Of a DNA stretch of 64,000 nt, positions 34,162 through 43,715 are shown piece by piece. Positions within the stretch are counted from its first letter, which is position 1. Every line of letters starts with the position of its first letter. A model generated the notes under the pieces. The model was not told the DNA's origin. It was given only the letters and a program-made list of their open reading frames with translations, and made no database searches. Made by a program: the position numbers and the translations under genes. The stretch is from Amycolatopsis sp. (GTDB taxonomy: Bacteria > Actinomycetota > Actinomycetes > Mycobacteriales > Pseudonocardiaceae): positions 1 to 64,000 of the forward strand of contig NZ_JAODNM010000154.1 in assembly GCF_025464955.1 (NCBI RefSeq), written 5' to 3'.

Positions 34162-34860
34162 TCAGCGGGGTTTCTTGCCGTCCCAGGCGGCTGTCCACGT
34201 CTTGACGCCGAGCCTGCCGGAATCGTTGATGCCGTTGGCGCGTTGGAGCTCGAGGACGGCGGTTCTGGTCTTTTCGTAGTAGCACCCGGTGGCGGCGAAG
34301 CCATAGCCGTAGACGTTCATCCGGGCTTGGAAGGCCTTGAGGGCGGGTGCGCAGTCGCCGTAGGCGTAGACGACTCCGGGCCAGGCGGGTTTGGGGCCGC
34401 CGGGCGGCGCGACCGGTCCGGGTGACGGTGAAGGGTTCGGTGACCCGCCACCGCCGATGTAGGCGGCGTCGGCGTAGCTGGGCGCGCGTTTGCTGCGGGC
34501 GTCTCCGTCGTCGCGGAGGCTGAGCATTCCGGCGCATTGCCATGGTTGCCAGCCGCGCATGCGGTAGAGGTAGAGCGCGCGGTAGTCCTGCTCGGCGGGA
34601 GTGGCTTGGTCGGGGCGGCCGTGGCCGCCGACGCTCTGCCAGGTGGGCACGTCGAATTGATACGCACCGTAGTATCCGTTGCCGGTGTTGACGGCGTAGT
34701 GGCCGCTGGCTTCGCACATCCGGAGCTTGGCCCAGGTGGCGCCGGCTGGGTCCGCGAGTGCCGCCGAGGTTGTGACCAGCGGAATGCCGGCAACCGCGAC
34801 ACAGACGAGAGTGACTCTCATCAGGGCGCGGGTGAACGCGCCGACTCGGGACTGCTTCAT
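34162..34860 (-). CDS. Rpf-like secreted transglycosylase
   Basis: 232 aa from ATG 34860. N-terminal signal peptide (ALMRVTLVCVAVAGIPLVTT, cut after ALA). Then the resuscitation-promoting-factor domain TWAKLRMCEASGHYAVNTGN with the catalytic Glu in CEASG and YGAYQFDVPTWQSVGG. After a Pro/Gly linker (~residues 135-160) comes a peptidoglycan-binding-like C-terminal module (ARMNVYGYGFAATGCYY...RTAVLELQRANG). Cleaves peptidoglycan outside the cell during regrowth and division. Confidence 0.88.
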   Translation of the reverse strand: MKQSRVGAFTRALMRVTLVCVAVAGIPLVTTSAALADPAGATWAKLRMCEASGHYAVNTGNGYYGAYQFDVPTWQSVGGHGRPDQATPAEQDYRALYLYRMRGWQPWQCAGMLSLRDDGDARSKRAPSYADAAYIGGGGSPNPSPSPGPVAPPGGPKPAWPGVVYAYGDCAPALKAFQARMNVYGYGFAATGCYYEKTRTAVLELQRANGINDSGRLGVKTWTAAWDGKKPR

Positions 34861-35068
34861 GGCTTGCACAGTAAGTAACGATCACACAAGCCACAAGAGA
34901 AACAGGGATAACATCAGAATCACACACCACATGGGGGATGCCGAGGAGCGACACGCCGACGACCGCGAAGCCGGTTTCCGGGCGCGTCGACCGTCGGTTG
35001 CGCGGGGACCCGGGCCGGGGGCAACCGTGCGCCGGTCGTCGCGTGGTCGACCGATAGGGTCGACGGTC

Positions 35069-35827
35069 GTGACTGTGCTTAAGGACAGCGAAACCGACCC
35101 GACCGGCGCGTTGTCGCCGGCCCAGGTGGCCGGTTCCCGCCGCCGCGCGCCGGCCGGCGGCAAGCTGAAGTTCTGCTACGGGCCGATGGACTGCGGGAAG
35201 TCGACGCTGGCGCTGCAGATCAACCACAACCACGCCCGGCAGGGTCGCCAGGGGCTGTTGCTGGTCCGGCACGACCGGTCGGGTGTGCCGCAGATCAGCA
35301 GCCGGATCGGGATCACCAGGGACGCGGTCGAGGTGGGGGCCGACACCGACCTCAGGACGTTGGTGCGTGAGTACTGGGCGCGAGGGCGGCACCTGGACTA
35401 CCTGATCGTCGACGAGGCGCAGTTCCTCTCCCCCGAGCAGGTGGAGCAGCTCGGCGAGCTCGCGGACGACGCCGAGATCGACGTCTACTGCTTCGGGATC
35501 GCGACGGACTTCCGCAGCCGGCTGTTCCCGGGTGCGCGGCGGTTGTTCGAGCTGGCTGACGAGCTGCAGCCGGTGCAGGTCGAAGTCCTGTGCTGGTGCG
35601 GGGCGACCGGGCGGTTCAACGCGCGGGTGCTCGACGGTGAGGTGGTGCGGGCCGGGGACACCGTTGTAGTAGCCGATACGGAACCGTCCGTAGTTGAAAG
35701 TTCAGCTTTATTGCCGATGGAGGCCGAAAGCGCTACTGTGCGTTATCAAGTATTGTGCCGACGGCACTTTCGGAGCGGAGATCTCGGACCCGTACGAGGC
35801 CAACACGCTCAGTTACGACTGACCTGA
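35069..35827 (+). CDS. tdk: Thymidine kinase
   Basis: 252 aa from GTG 35069; TAGGGT at 35055-35060 lies 8 nt upstream, so the mRNA is probably leaderless. Walker A KFCYGPMDCGKSTLAL (38-45), Walker B-like LIVDEAQFL, and the zinc-site cysteines (VLCWCGATGRFNARV...VLCRRHF) of type II thymidine kinases. Phosphorylates thymidine with ATP in salvage. About 30 residues longer at the N-terminus than typical. Confidence 0.93.
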   Translation: MTVLKDSETDPTGALSPAQVAGSRRRAPAGGKLKFCYGPMDCGKSTLALQINHNHARQGRQGLLLVRHDRSGVPQISSRIGITRDAVEVGADTDLRTLVREYWARGRHLDYLIVDEAQFLSPEQVEQLGELADDAEIDVYCFGIATDFRSRLFPGARRLFELADELQPVQVEVLCWCGATGRFNARVLDGEVVRAGDTVVVADTEPSVVESSALLPMEAESATVRYQVLCRRHFRSGDLGPVRGQHAQLRLT

Positions 35828-36053
35828 ACAGGGGCATCGATAGCCCATCTGGGGGATACCAGCACGAAGAAGGCCTCAAGCGCGTCACGTAACGGGCCGA
35901 AAGAACTCCTATCAAGAGAAGCTGTTGCCGCCGGGTGATGCAGCTCATCGTGAGCAATGACATGATGCTCCGGGAATCTCCCGGCCATCCCGCTCGTTGC
36001 ATAGGGTGAGCATCGCCCAGGCTCCGCCAGGAGCCGACTGAAAGGACCCCATC

Positions 36054-36398
36054 ATGGCCGACCGTGTTCTTCGTGGAAGCCGGCTGGGAGCGGTCAGCTA
36101 CGAGACAGACCGCAATCACGATCTCGCTCCCCGGCGCACCGTGCGCTACGCGTGTCCCAAGAACCACGAGTTCGAGGTGCCGTTCTCCGACGACGCCGAG
36201 ATCCCGTCGGTCTGGGAGTGCCGCCTGCACGGCAGCGAGTCCGAAATCATCGACGGCGGTACCCCCGAGCAGAAGAAGGTCAAGCCCCCGAGGACGCATT
36301 GGGACATGCTGCTCGAGCGTCGTTCCATCCCGGAGCTCGAGGACCTGCTCAACGAACGTCTCGCCGAGTTGAAGGGTCGCCGGACCCGCTCGGCCTAG
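36054..36398 (+). CDS. rbpA: RNA polymerase-binding protein RbpA
   Basis: 114 aa from ATG 36054. ADRVLRGSRLGAVSYETDR at the N-terminus, the zinc/core domain TVRYACPKNHEFEVPF...WECRLHG, and the sigma-interacting C-terminal helix THWDMLLERRSIPELEDLL. Binds RNA polymerase holoenzyme with the principal sigma factor and stabilises open complexes; found only in actinobacteria. Followed by a strong terminator. Confidence 0.97.
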   Translation: MADRVLRGSRLGAVSYETDRNHDLAPRRTVRYACPKNHEFEVPFSDDAEIPSVWECRLHGSESEIIDGGTPEQKKVKPPRTHWDMLLERRSIPELEDLLNERLAELKGRRTRSA

Positions 36399-36422
36399 GT
36401 AGCTCTCCCCCAGCCAGACAAG

Positions 36423-36458
36423 AGAAAGCCCCCGCGACCATCGTCGCGGGGGCTTTCT
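36423..36458. terminator. Intrinsic terminator after rbpA (bidirectional)
   Basis: AGAAAGCCCCCGCGA (36423-36437) pairs perfectly with 36444-36458 around CCATCG, ending in a T-rich run. It serves rbpA on the plus strand and the ppm1 gene on the minus strand. Confidence 0.85.
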
Positions 36459-36475
36459 GCTGTGCTGGTTCGGTG

Positions 36476-37243
36476 TCAGCCGCGCTTGAAGAGGCGGCGC
36501 AGCTGCTGCAGGCGGTGGCGGATGCCCCACTTGCCGACCTGCAGCATCGCCTCGAGCACGATCGAGCTGCTCATCTTCGACTCGCCGATCTCGCGTTCGG
36601 TGAAGGTGATCGGCACCTCGACCACCTCGAACCCGGCGCGCAGGGTCCGCCAGCCGAGGTCGATCTGGAAGCAGTAGCCGCGCGAGGCGACCTCGTCGAG
36701 CGGGAGCTTCTCCAGCACCTCTCGGCGGTACGCGCGGAACCCGGCGGTGATGTCCTTGATCTTCACGCCGAGCGCGAGCTGGGAGTAGATGTTGCCGCCG
36801 CGGGAAATCAGCTTCCGGCTGGCCGGCCAGTTCACCGAGCCGCCGCCCGGGACGTACCGCGAGCCGATGACGAGGTCGGCGCCGCCGAGTGCGTCGAGGA
36901 TCCGAGGGAGGTCCTCGGGCGCGTGCGAACCATCAGCGTCCATCTCGACGATGGTGGCGTACTCCTTGGCCAGTCCCCAGCGGAACCCGGCGACGTAGGC
37001 CGCGCCCAGCCCGGCCTTCTCGGTCCGGTGCATGACGTGGATCTTCTCGTTGGCGGCGGCCAGCTCGTCGGCGAGCTCGCCGGTGCCGTCAGGGCTGCCG
37101 TCGTCGACCACCAGTGCGTGGACCTCGGGGAGTGCCCCGTGCAGCCGGGCCAGGATCGGGCCGAGGTTCTCCCGTTCGTTGTACGTCGGGATCACCACCA
37201 GTACCGGATCGATTCCCTGGGCCCCCCGCGGCGCCTGCACCAT
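36476..37243 (-). CDS. ppm1: Polyprenol-phosphate mannosyltransferase (Ppm1-type GT2)
   Basis: 255 aa. GT2 fold: LVVIPTYNERENLGPILARL, LVVDDGSPDGTGELA, the DxD motif VEMDADGSHAPEDLPRI, and a C-terminal membrane-proximal helix (MLQVGKWGIRHRLQQL). Makes polyprenyl-phosphate mannose from GDP-mannose, feeding lipoglycan and O-mannosylation pathways. Follows lnt by 24 nt; the pair is a known actinobacterial unit (fused in mycobacteria). Confidence 0.93.
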   Translation of the reverse strand: MVQAPRGAQGIDPVLVVIPTYNERENLGPILARLHGALPEVHALVVDDGSPDGTGELADELAAANEKIHVMHRTEKAGLGAAYVAGFRWGLAKEYATIVEMDADGSHAPEDLPRILDALGGADLVIGSRYVPGGGSVNWPASRKLISRGGNIYSQLALGVKIKDITAGFRAYRREVLEKLPLDEVASRGYCFQIDLGWRTLRAGFEVVEVPITFTEREIGESKMSSSIVLEAMLQVGKWGIRHRLQQLRRLFKRG

Positions 37244-37267
37244 CCGTGTCCTCCCTCAGCGGCGGCC

Positions 37268-38881
37268 TCACGCCCCCGCTTGTGTAACTGCTGTCTTCGA
37301 GTTGGTGGTGGAAGTGCGAAAACGGAGTACGAGCCCGGACAGCACCGCGGCGAGTGCCGCTCCGACCAGTACGTACTCCGTCCAGACTCCCAGACGGTCT
37401 GACAGCGTAGTCGCCGTCCTGAGCGGCACGTGACCGACCAGGGAAGCGGCGGTGAAAAGTCCTGTCGAGCTGCTGATTGTGCCATCCGGCATGACGATGG
37501 CGCTCACCCCGGTGGTGGCGGCGACGACCACCGCCCGGCCGTGCTCGACCGCGCGCAGCCGGGACATCGCGAGCTGCTGGTAGCTCATCTCGCTGCGGCC
37601 GTACCAGGCGTTGTTGGTGGGCGCGGTGAGCAGCTCGGCGCCGGCCTTGACCGCGTTGCGGCCGACGTAGTCGTAGGTGACCTCGTAGCAGATCATGGCG
37701 CCGACCTTGGTGCCTGCGACGTCGAGGACGGCCGGTGAGCCGTCGCCGGGGACGCGCTCGTCCATGTTCTTGACGAACGGGGTGACCTTTTCGGCGAGGG
37801 CGCGGGCGGGGACGTACTCGCCGAAGGGCACGAGCTGCTGTTTGGTGTAGTGCGCGCCCTGGCCGGTCTTGGGGTCCCAGGCGACCAGTGCGTTGGAGTA
37901 CTCGCCGTTGGGCAGCCGGTAGAGCGCGCCGATCAGGGCGGGTGAACCGAAGTCGGCGACGAGTCGGTCGAGGACGGGGTCGGGGCCGTCGACCTCGGTC
38001 GCGGTCTCCGGCCAGACGACCAGGTCGGGTTTGGGGACGCGGCCGGCGCGGATGTCGGCGATCAGCGCTTCGCTTTCGGCGATGTGCGAGCCACGCAGGT
38101 CAGCGCCCTGGGTGAGCATGCCTAGGCCGGTGTCGGGGGCGTTGCCCTGGACCGCGGCGACGGTGAGTGAGCCGTCCTGGGCGTCGGTGCCGATGGTCGG
38201 CCAGAGGGCGAGCCCGGCGACGACGGGGATGAGCGCGGCGGCCACGGGGACGGCGAGGGTGCGCGGAGTCCAGCTCGTGCGGGACACGCGGAGGATGACG
38301 GTCGAGAGGCCGAAGCCGGTGAGTACGACGGCGAAGCCGACGAGCACCGCGCCACCGACCGACGCCAGCGGCAGGAATGCGCCCGAGGGCTGGCTGAACG
38401 CGACACGGCCCCACGGGAAGCCGCCGAAGGGGAACCAGGAGCGGGGGGTTTCGGTGGCGATGACGACCAGCGCCATCCAGATCGGCGCTCCGGGGAGTTT
38501 CGCGACCCAGGTGATGAGTCCGCCCGCGAGTCCGAAGTAGAGCGCCAGCGCGGCGCAGAGGCCGAGCCAGGGCCAGGGGCCGAAGTCCGCGCCGAGGAAG
38601 GCTTGGAGCCAGGTCAGCAGCGGGAGGAAGAACGCGAACCCGAACACGAAGCCGTGGCCGAAGGCGCCCCAGAACCGTCGTCCGTGGAGCACGAGACCGA
38701 GGCCGGCGAAGGCTATCGGCGCGAGCCACCACAGCGGGCGGGGCGCGAAGCTCAGGTAGAACAGGTAGCCGGAGGCTCCGGCGCCGACGAAACGGGTCAA
38801 CCACGCGAGGGAGAACCTGCGATGCCGCGGGGGTTCTTCTGGCGCGACGGGTTCTTGTTCCACCACGGTCACGTCCCTCAC
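37268..38881 (-). CDS. lnt: Apolipoprotein N-acyltransferase
   Basis: About 537 aa; start is one of several GTG codons from 38881. Six to seven membrane segments occupy the N-terminal ~210 residues, followed by a nitrilase-type periplasmic domain with the catalytic triad: Glu in VVWPETATE, Lys in HYTKQQLVPFGEYVPAR and Cys in GAMICYEVTYD. A final transmembrane helix lies near the C-terminus. Transfers the third acyl chain to lipoprotein N-termini; paired with ppm1. Confidence 0.93.
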   Translation of the reverse strand: MRDVTVVEQEPVAPEEPPRHRRFSLAWLTRFVGAGASGYLFYLSFAPRPLWWLAPIAFAGLGLVLHGRRFWGAFGHGFVFGFAFFLPLLTWLQAFLGADFGPWPWLGLCAALALYFGLAGGLITWVAKLPGAPIWMALVVIATETPRSWFPFGGFPWGRVAFSQPSGAFLPLASVGGAVLVGFAVVLTGFGLSTVILRVSRTSWTPRTLAVPVAAALIPVVAGLALWPTIGTDAQDGSLTVAAVQGNAPDTGLGMLTQGADLRGSHIAESEALIADIRAGRVPKPDLVVWPETATEVDGPDPVLDRLVADFGSPALIGALYRLPNGEYSNALVAWDPKTGQGAHYTKQQLVPFGEYVPARALAEKVTPFVKNMDERVPGDGSPAVLDVAGTKVGAMICYEVTYDYVGRNAVKAGAELLTAPTNNAWYGRSEMSYQQLAMSRLRAVEHGRAVVVAATTGVSAIVMPDGTISSSTGLFTAASLVGHVPLRTATTLSDRLGVWTEYVLVGAALAAVLSGLVLRFRTSTTNSKTAVTQAGA

Positions 38882-39032
38882 CTTAAGCGGCCGGGGTGAA
38901 GGGGCCGTTGCTCGCCTGCCCGGGGCTCAAACGCGGTCCGAGCCGCACGAAGAGGACCCGATCGAGGCCGCCGTGGCGGAGCTGCACGACGACCACGCCC
39001 TACGGACTTGGCTGGCCGCCGCCGGGCGTGAG

Positions 39033-40631
39033 CTAGAAGGCGTCGTGGATCACTTCTCCCCCGCGGACGGTGCGCAGGCAAGTGGGCAGGACCGCGCCGG
39101 GTTCGAGGACCGGCAGGGGTGGGACGCCGGACCGTGCGTCGGTCGACCATCGCTGGACGCGGGTGTCTGAGGTGGCGACGACGAGCTCCGCGGCGTCCCA
39201 GATCGCGTAGTGCGCGGGGGCGCCGGGGACGAGGCTTCCGGTGATGCCGTCCAGCACGCCGGCCGCGCGGTGCCCGCCGCGGGTGTGGGCGGTGAAGGCC
39301 GCTCGCGCGGACAGGCCCGAACCCGGTGTGCGGTGGTAGGTCGCGGCTCGCACGCTCGCCCAGGGGTCCAGCGGGGTGACCGGGCTGTCCGAGCCGAGGG
39401 CGAGCAGGACTCCTTCGGCGGCAAGGGCCGCGAACGGATTGAGCCCGGCTGCGCGTTCAACGCCGAGCCTCGCGGCGTACATGCCTTCTGCGCCACCCCA
39501 GGCGGCGTCGAACTGTGACTGGACCGAGGCGGAGACCCCCCAAGCGGCAAGCTCGCGGGCTTGGCCGGCGTCAACCATTTCCAGGTGCTCGAGGCGGTGG
39601 TGGCGAGCGGCGAGTGCGCGGCTGCCGACGGCTTTCTCAGCCAGGCGGAAGCCTTCGACCACGGCGCCGACCGCCGCGTCGCCGATGACGTGGAAGCCCG
39701 CCTGCAGCCCGACTTCGGTGCAGGCGACGAGGTGCTCGGCGATGGCTTCGGGGGCGAGGTACAGCGCACCGGAGGTGTCCGGCTCGTCGAGGTAGGGCTG
39801 GTGCAGAGCCGCGGTGTGCGAGCCGAGCGCGCCGTCGACGAACAGGTCGCCGGCCAGGCCGCGGACGCCCAGTCGCTGCGCGGTGGCCACGGCGCCGGCT
39901 TCGCCCCAGTAGCCGACCACTTCGGGGAGCCCGGGTCGGGTGGCCAGCGCGAGGAGGTCGGCGAGGTCCTGCTCGCCGGAGATGTCGGGTCCCCCGCATT
40001 CGTGCAAGCTCACGATTCCGCGAGCGGCCGCGGTGCGCAGGAACGCTTCCTGTGCCCGGTGCCGCTGGGTCGGCGTGACGGCCTGCCGCACGGCGGTGCG
40101 GACGCGATGGTGGGCCTCGCGGGTGAGCGGCCCGTCCGCGGACCAGCCCGCGGCGTTGCGGGCTTCGGGGGTCCGCGCGACCAGCGCGGTCGAGACGAGT
40201 GCGGAGTGCACGTCAACTCGGCTGAGGTAGACCGCGGCTCCCCCGGCGACGGCGTCGAGCTCGGCGCGACTGGGGAGGCGGGGGTTCGTCCACCGCGATT
40301 CGTCCCAGCCGTGGGCGAGCAGGACCTCACCGGGTTGGATGGCGTTCTCGACCGCGGCGAGCAGCTCGCCGGCGTCGCGCACGGTGGTGAGGTCGAGGCC
40401 GGTGAGGTGGAGGCCGGTCGCGGTGGCGTGGACGTGCGCGTCGACGAAGCCGGGTGAGACGAACGCGCCGTCGAGGTCGACGACGTCGGCGCCAGGGTGC
40501 AGCGCGCGTGCGGGTCCGTCCTGGCCGATCCAGACCACGGTGTCGCCGGTGATGGCCATCGCCGTGGCGTCGGAGGCGCCCGGTGCGTAGATGCGGCCCC
40601 CGAGCAGGAGCGTGGTGCTGTCGTTCGTCAC
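39033..40631 (-). CDS. Amidohydrolase (YtcJ-like, amidohydrolase_3)
   Basis: 532 aa from GTG 40631. N-terminal LLLGGRIYAPG, the metal motif SPGFVDAHVHATATGLHL (HxH), GWDESRWT, DGALGSHTAAL, GFHVIGDAAVGAVVEGF, RLEHLEMVD and the final GSDSPVTPLDPW (Asp). Complete TIM-barrel hydrolase of the YtcJ group, which removes N-acyl or cyclic amide groups. Substrate unknown. Confidence 0.9.
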   Translation of the reverse strand: MTNDSTTLLLGGRIYAPGASDATAMAITGDTVVWIGQDGPARALHPGADVVDLDGAFVSPGFVDAHVHATATGLHLTGLDLTTVRDAGELLAAVENAIQPGEVLLAHGWDESRWTNPRLPSRAELDAVAGGAAVYLSRVDVHSALVSTALVARTPEARNAAGWSADGPLTREAHHRVRTAVRQAVTPTQRHRAQEAFLRTAAARGIVSLHECGGPDISGEQDLADLLALATRPGLPEVVGYWGEAGAVATAQRLGVRGLAGDLFVDGALGSHTAALHQPYLDEPDTSGALYLAPEAIAEHLVACTEVGLQAGFHVIGDAAVGAVVEGFRLAEKAVGSRALAARHHRLEHLEMVDAGQARELAAWGVSASVQSQFDAAWGGAEGMYAARLGVERAAGLNPFAALAAEGVLLALGSDSPVTPLDPWASVRAATYHRTPGSGLSARAAFTAHTRGGHRAAGVLDGITGSLVPGAPAHYAIWDAAELVVATSDTRVQRWSTDARSGVPPLPVLEPGAVLPTCLRTVRGGEVIHDAF

Positions 40632-40680
40632 GGGACCGAGTCTGCCCGGTGGGTGACGCTGCGATCGGCCGGGGTGAGCG

Positions 40681-40711
40681 ATATTGTAAAAAACACGTAA
40701 CACAACAATAT
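40681..40711. promoter_or_regulatory. AT-rich dyad upstream of kamA
   Basis: ATATTGT (40681-40687) and ACAATAT (40705-40711) are inverted repeats 17 nt apart in an unusually AT-rich 110-nt stretch before kamA. Likely a regulatory site for lysine- or growth-linked control; the binding protein is not known. Confidence 0.4.
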
Positions 40712-40772
40712 TTACGTAATTCGAACGATATGGCAGGATATTTTCACGTCACCTAGACCTCAGGGAGCACAG

Positions 40773-42176
40773 ATGACTGCGATCCAGGAACCTGTCGCGC
40801 CGGCCGCCACCACCCTCGAGCAGCCGTACGACTACGTCAGGACCGAACTTGTCGAGCCGGATTGGCGGCGCTACCCCGGGTGGCGCGACGTCACCGAGAC
40901 CCAATGGCGTGACGCACAGTGGCAGCGTGTTCACTGTGTGCGCAACATCAAGCAGCTGCGCGCGTTGATGGGCGATCTGCTCGAAGACCGGTTCTACGAC
41001 GATCTCGCCGCCGACCAGCGCGAGATGGCGACGATGTCGATGCTGCTCCCGCCGCAGATGCTGAACACGATGGCGCCGACGGCCGGCAGTGATCCGGACA
41101 AGGTCACCGAGGCGTTCTACGCTGACCCGATCCGCCGCTACATGCTTCCCGTGCAGAGCGACCGCGACCTGGCCTGGCCGAGCCATCCGCATTCGGAGCG
41201 GGACTCGCTGCACGAGGCGGACATGTGGGTCGCCGAGGGGCTCACCCACCGCTATCCGACGAAGGTGCTCGCCGAGATGATCTCGACGTGCCCCCAGTAC
41301 TGCGGGCACTGCACGCGGATGGACCTGGTCGGCAACTCCACCCCGCAGGTCGACAAGCACAAGTTGTCGCTGAAACCGGTCGACCGGCAGGACGCGATGA
41401 TCGACTACCTCCAGCGCACGCCCGGGGTCCGCGACGTCGTCGTGTCCGGCGGCGACGTCGCGAACGTGCCGTGGCCGCAGCTCGAGTCGTTCCTGATGCG
41501 GCTGATGGACATCGACACCGTGCGCGACATCCGGCTCGCGACCAAGGCGCTTGCGGGACTCCCCCAGCACTGGCTGCAGCCGAAGGTCGTCGAGGGGCTC
41601 GAGCGGGTCGCGGTCACCGCGCAGCGGCGGGGCGTCAACCTGGCGATCCACACCCACGTCAACCACGCGCAGTCGGTGACGCCGCTGGTCGCGGAGGCGG
41701 CGCGGACCGCGCTCGACGTCGGCGTGCGCGACGTGCGCAACCAGGGTGTGCTCATGCGCGGGGTCAACGCGACTCCGGCGGACCTGCTCGACCTCTGCTT
41801 CGCGCTGCAGGGGGAAGCGAACATCCTGCCGTACTACTTCTACATGTGCGACATGATTCCGAACGCGGAGCACTGGCGTGTTTCGGTGCATGAGGCGCAG
41901 GAACTGCAGCACGCGATCATGGGTTATCTGCCGGGGTACGCGACGCCGCGGATCGTCTGCGACGTGCCTTACGTCGGGAAGCGGTGGGTCCACCAGCTGG
42001 CGGAGTACGACCGCGTCAACGGCATCTCCTACTGGACCAAAAACTACCTGACCAGCGTCGACAGAGAGAACATCCTCGACCCCGCCGACGCACTCCAGCA
42101 GCGCTACCCCTACTACGACCCGATCTCCACACTGCCCGAAGCCGGACAGCAATGGTGGGCTGAACAGGGCCGCTAG
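40773..42176 (+). CDS. kamA: Lysine 2,3-aminomutase family radical SAM enzyme
   Basis: 467 aa from ATG 40773. The radical SAM cluster motif CPQYCGHC has Cys173, Cys177 and Cys180. VVVSGGDVANVPWPQLES follows, then LAIHTHVNHAQSVTPLV and the C-terminal PLP-region GYLPGYATPRIVCDVPYVGKRWV. Uses SAM, a 4Fe-4S cluster and PLP to move the alpha-amino group of lysine (or a related amino acid) to C3. A diverged copy of the last ~110 codons lies 7.5 kb downstream at 49734. Confidence 0.9.
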   Translation: MTAIQEPVAPAATTLEQPYDYVRTELVEPDWRRYPGWRDVTETQWRDAQWQRVHCVRNIKQLRALMGDLLEDRFYDDLAADQREMATMSMLLPPQMLNTMAPTAGSDPDKVTEAFYADPIRRYMLPVQSDRDLAWPSHPHSERDSLHEADMWVAEGLTHRYPTKVLAEMISTCPQYCGHCTRMDLVGNSTPQVDKHKLSLKPVDRQDAMIDYLQRTPGVRDVVVSGGDVANVPWPQLESFLMRLMDIDTVRDIRLATKALAGLPQHWLQPKVVEGLERVAVTAQRRGVNLAIHTHVNHAQSVTPLVAEAARTALDVGVRDVRNQGVLMRGVNATPADLLDLCFALQGEANILPYYFYMCDMIPNAEHWRVSVHEAQELQHAIMGYLPGYATPRIVCDVPYVGKRWVHQLAEYDRVNGISYWTKNYLTSVDRENILDPADALQQRYPYYDPISTLPEAGQQWWAEQGR

Positions 42177-42185
42177 CCCAGCCGG

Positions 42186-42228
42186 TCCGGTTTTGTGGGC
42201 ACCCGGCTGCGGTGCTCCCAAAACCGGA
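42186..42228 (+). terminator. Terminator after kamA
   Basis: TCCGGTTTTGTGGGCACC (42186-42203) pairs with 42211-42228 in 16 of 18 positions around a 7-nt loop, 10 nt after the kamA stop. Confidence 0.7.
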
Positions 42229-43134
42229 TCCAGGTAACTTCTCAGGCCCTCGCGCCGCACGCCTCGTTCGGGCTGGTCAGGACCGGTTAGGGCTGGACGT
42301 GACTGAACGTCAAAAGGCCCAGAGAAGGCCCAGAGGTCAGATGTCCCACACGTCGAAGCGCCCCGAAAGCGTGGCAAACAATCGTTTTCAAGGGCATCGA
42401 TCACTGCTTTTCAAGGCTGAGTCATTTCCACATCCGTTGGCAAACATTCGCGACACTCACCCGCGGCGGAATCGCCAGGGTTCACGCAGCGCGACCAGCA
42501 GGTTCAGGTCGATTCCGGCGAGTGACATACCGCTACCCCCATCGATCGGGGTGATGCCGGACCTCGGCCGGCCCGCGTTGAGCGTTTCCCTTTGCCGGTT
42601 GCGCAAGCACTTCGGCGACCTGAACGGTAACCACTTCGATGCTGGTGTGCGTACAACAACCGAACTGTCGCTTAGTGTCCCACCCGCGGGCTTCGCCGAA
42701 ATCCGCACAGGCTCCTGCGACGTGTCCCCAGACACAGCCCCGACGGCTCACTACCTTCGAATCGCCAACCAGTATCAATAGCTCGTCGCGATCGCTTTCG
42801 TCACCACTTCCACGAATGGGTCTGGATAATCGCGCTGGGCGATACCGACGGACTGCACATATTCGAGTCTGCGATATTCACGCTGGCAGGCATGACCGAG
42901 GTCGTGAAGTTGCCGTTGGACGCGTTCGGCCTCGGCTTCACAACTGTCCCTTGGTGAGCATCCAGCCCGAACGGAGCGAGGGCCTTCCACTGCCGGGCCG
43001 GGTCACTGCAGTGACGAGCACGGGCACGATCTGGTTCTTCAGGTCAGCAGGCTCGGGGCAGGTCGGAGTCCGAGCTGATCGAGCACTTCGGCGTCGCTCG
43101 CACGACGGTCCGGCAGACCGTCGGGGATCCGCGT
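42229..43134. other. 900-nt gap with gene relics
   Basis: No intact gene. At 42320-42345 the run AAAAGGCCCAGAGAAGGCCCAGAG resembles repeats seen near integration sites, and a similar GGCCCCAGGACGGCCCAGGG lies at 50211-50230. At 42484-42528 (minus) there is a LysR-type start. A helical minus-strand reading at 42775-42990 has no recognisable family. Composition is mixed and lower in GC. Confidence 0.4.
42484..42528 (-). pseudogene. LysR-type regulator, first codons only
   Basis: From ATG 42528 the codons read MSLAGIDLNLLVALRE, the standard beginning of a LysR regulator, before leaving the family. A relic of about 15 codons. Confidence 0.4.
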
Positions 43135-43467
43135 TCAGACCATCTTGTTGGTCTCCTCGACGAGGGCGGAGTGAATTCCGACTGAGGTCTCCCGCATGTA
43201 TTCTTCGCGGGCCTTCGCGGCTTTCTCATAGCTGTCGGCCTGGAGCGCTTCGCGCATCGTTTCCTCGGAATCGAAACTGATCTGAACGATCGCGTCGATC
43301 GGGTCTTCCGCGTCGTCGGTGGCCAGATCCGACAGGAAGTACTGGACATACGACCTGGTCTGCGGCATCTCCTGGTAGGTCCGCCCGTAGATGTTCTTCA
43401 TGAAGTGCCGCAACTCTTCGGTCGTGACGTTCGGCTTCTTCCGGATCACGGTCATGACGGTGAACAT
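43135..43467 (-). CDS. EthD-like dimeric alpha-beta-barrel protein
   Basis: 110 aa from ATG 43467. MFTVMTVIRKKPNVTTEELRHF opens the EthD fold; RSYVQYFLSDL and IDAIVQISFDSEETM follow. EthD-like proteins accompany oxygenases and often act as small enzymes or chaperones in degradation pathways. Two TGAACA-NN-TGTTCA operators lie just upstream (43484-43532), tying it to the TetR-controlled oxidation cluster. Confidence 0.8.
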   Translation of the reverse strand: MFTVMTVIRKKPNVTTEELRHFMKNIYGRTYQEMPQTRSYVQYFLSDLATDDAEDPIDAIVQISFDSEETMREALQADSYEKAAKAREEYMRETSVGIHSALVEETNKMV

Positions 43468-43483
43468 GATGAATCTCCTTTAC

Positions 43484-43532
43484 CTGAACACGTGTTCAGC
43501 CCTGGTTCCAGCATACCATGAACAGGTGTTCA
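43484..43532. promoter_or_regulatory. Two TetR operators upstream of the EthD-like gene
   Basis: CTGAACACGTGTTCAG (43484-43499) and TGAACAGGTGTTCA (43519-43532) are perfect dyads of the form TGAACA-NN-TGTTCA, the same as two sites at 44306 and 44334. Confidence 0.8.
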
Positions 43533-43715
43533 GGACCGGCGGGCCAAGGTGAGGTGGACCCCGCCACTCCGCACGTCCACCCCTTCGAGTGAAGCCCATC
43601 TCGTGCGTGGAAGAGGGAATGCGCGCGGACAATCACTCGAACCCGACTTGTTCATCGCCCCGGTCGACGGCTTGGCGCAGCGCTTCAAGGCGGAGGGGGC
43701 CGGTGTTCCGACGCG

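Noticed and set aside
34861..35068. ydaO-type (c-di-AMP) riboswitch before the Rpf-like gene
   Set aside because: Such riboswitches often precede Rpf genes, but I could not match the conserved core in the 208-nt leader, which also contains the divergent tdk promoter.
36476..37243. Long reading frames on the plus strand opposite ppm1, lnt, kamA and car
   Set aside because: They are antisense shadows in GC-rich coding sequence; translations are low-complexity and match no family, while the opposite strand has complete conserved motifs.
38882..39032. Short plus-strand coding-like stretch (EDPIEAAVAELHDDHALRTWL)
   Set aside because: Looks protein-like but has no start signal or clear end between two convergent or tandem genes; too short to call.
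42775..42990. 71-codon minus-strand frame
   Set aside because: Helical-looking but with no recognisable family, no ribosome binding site and located among gene relics.
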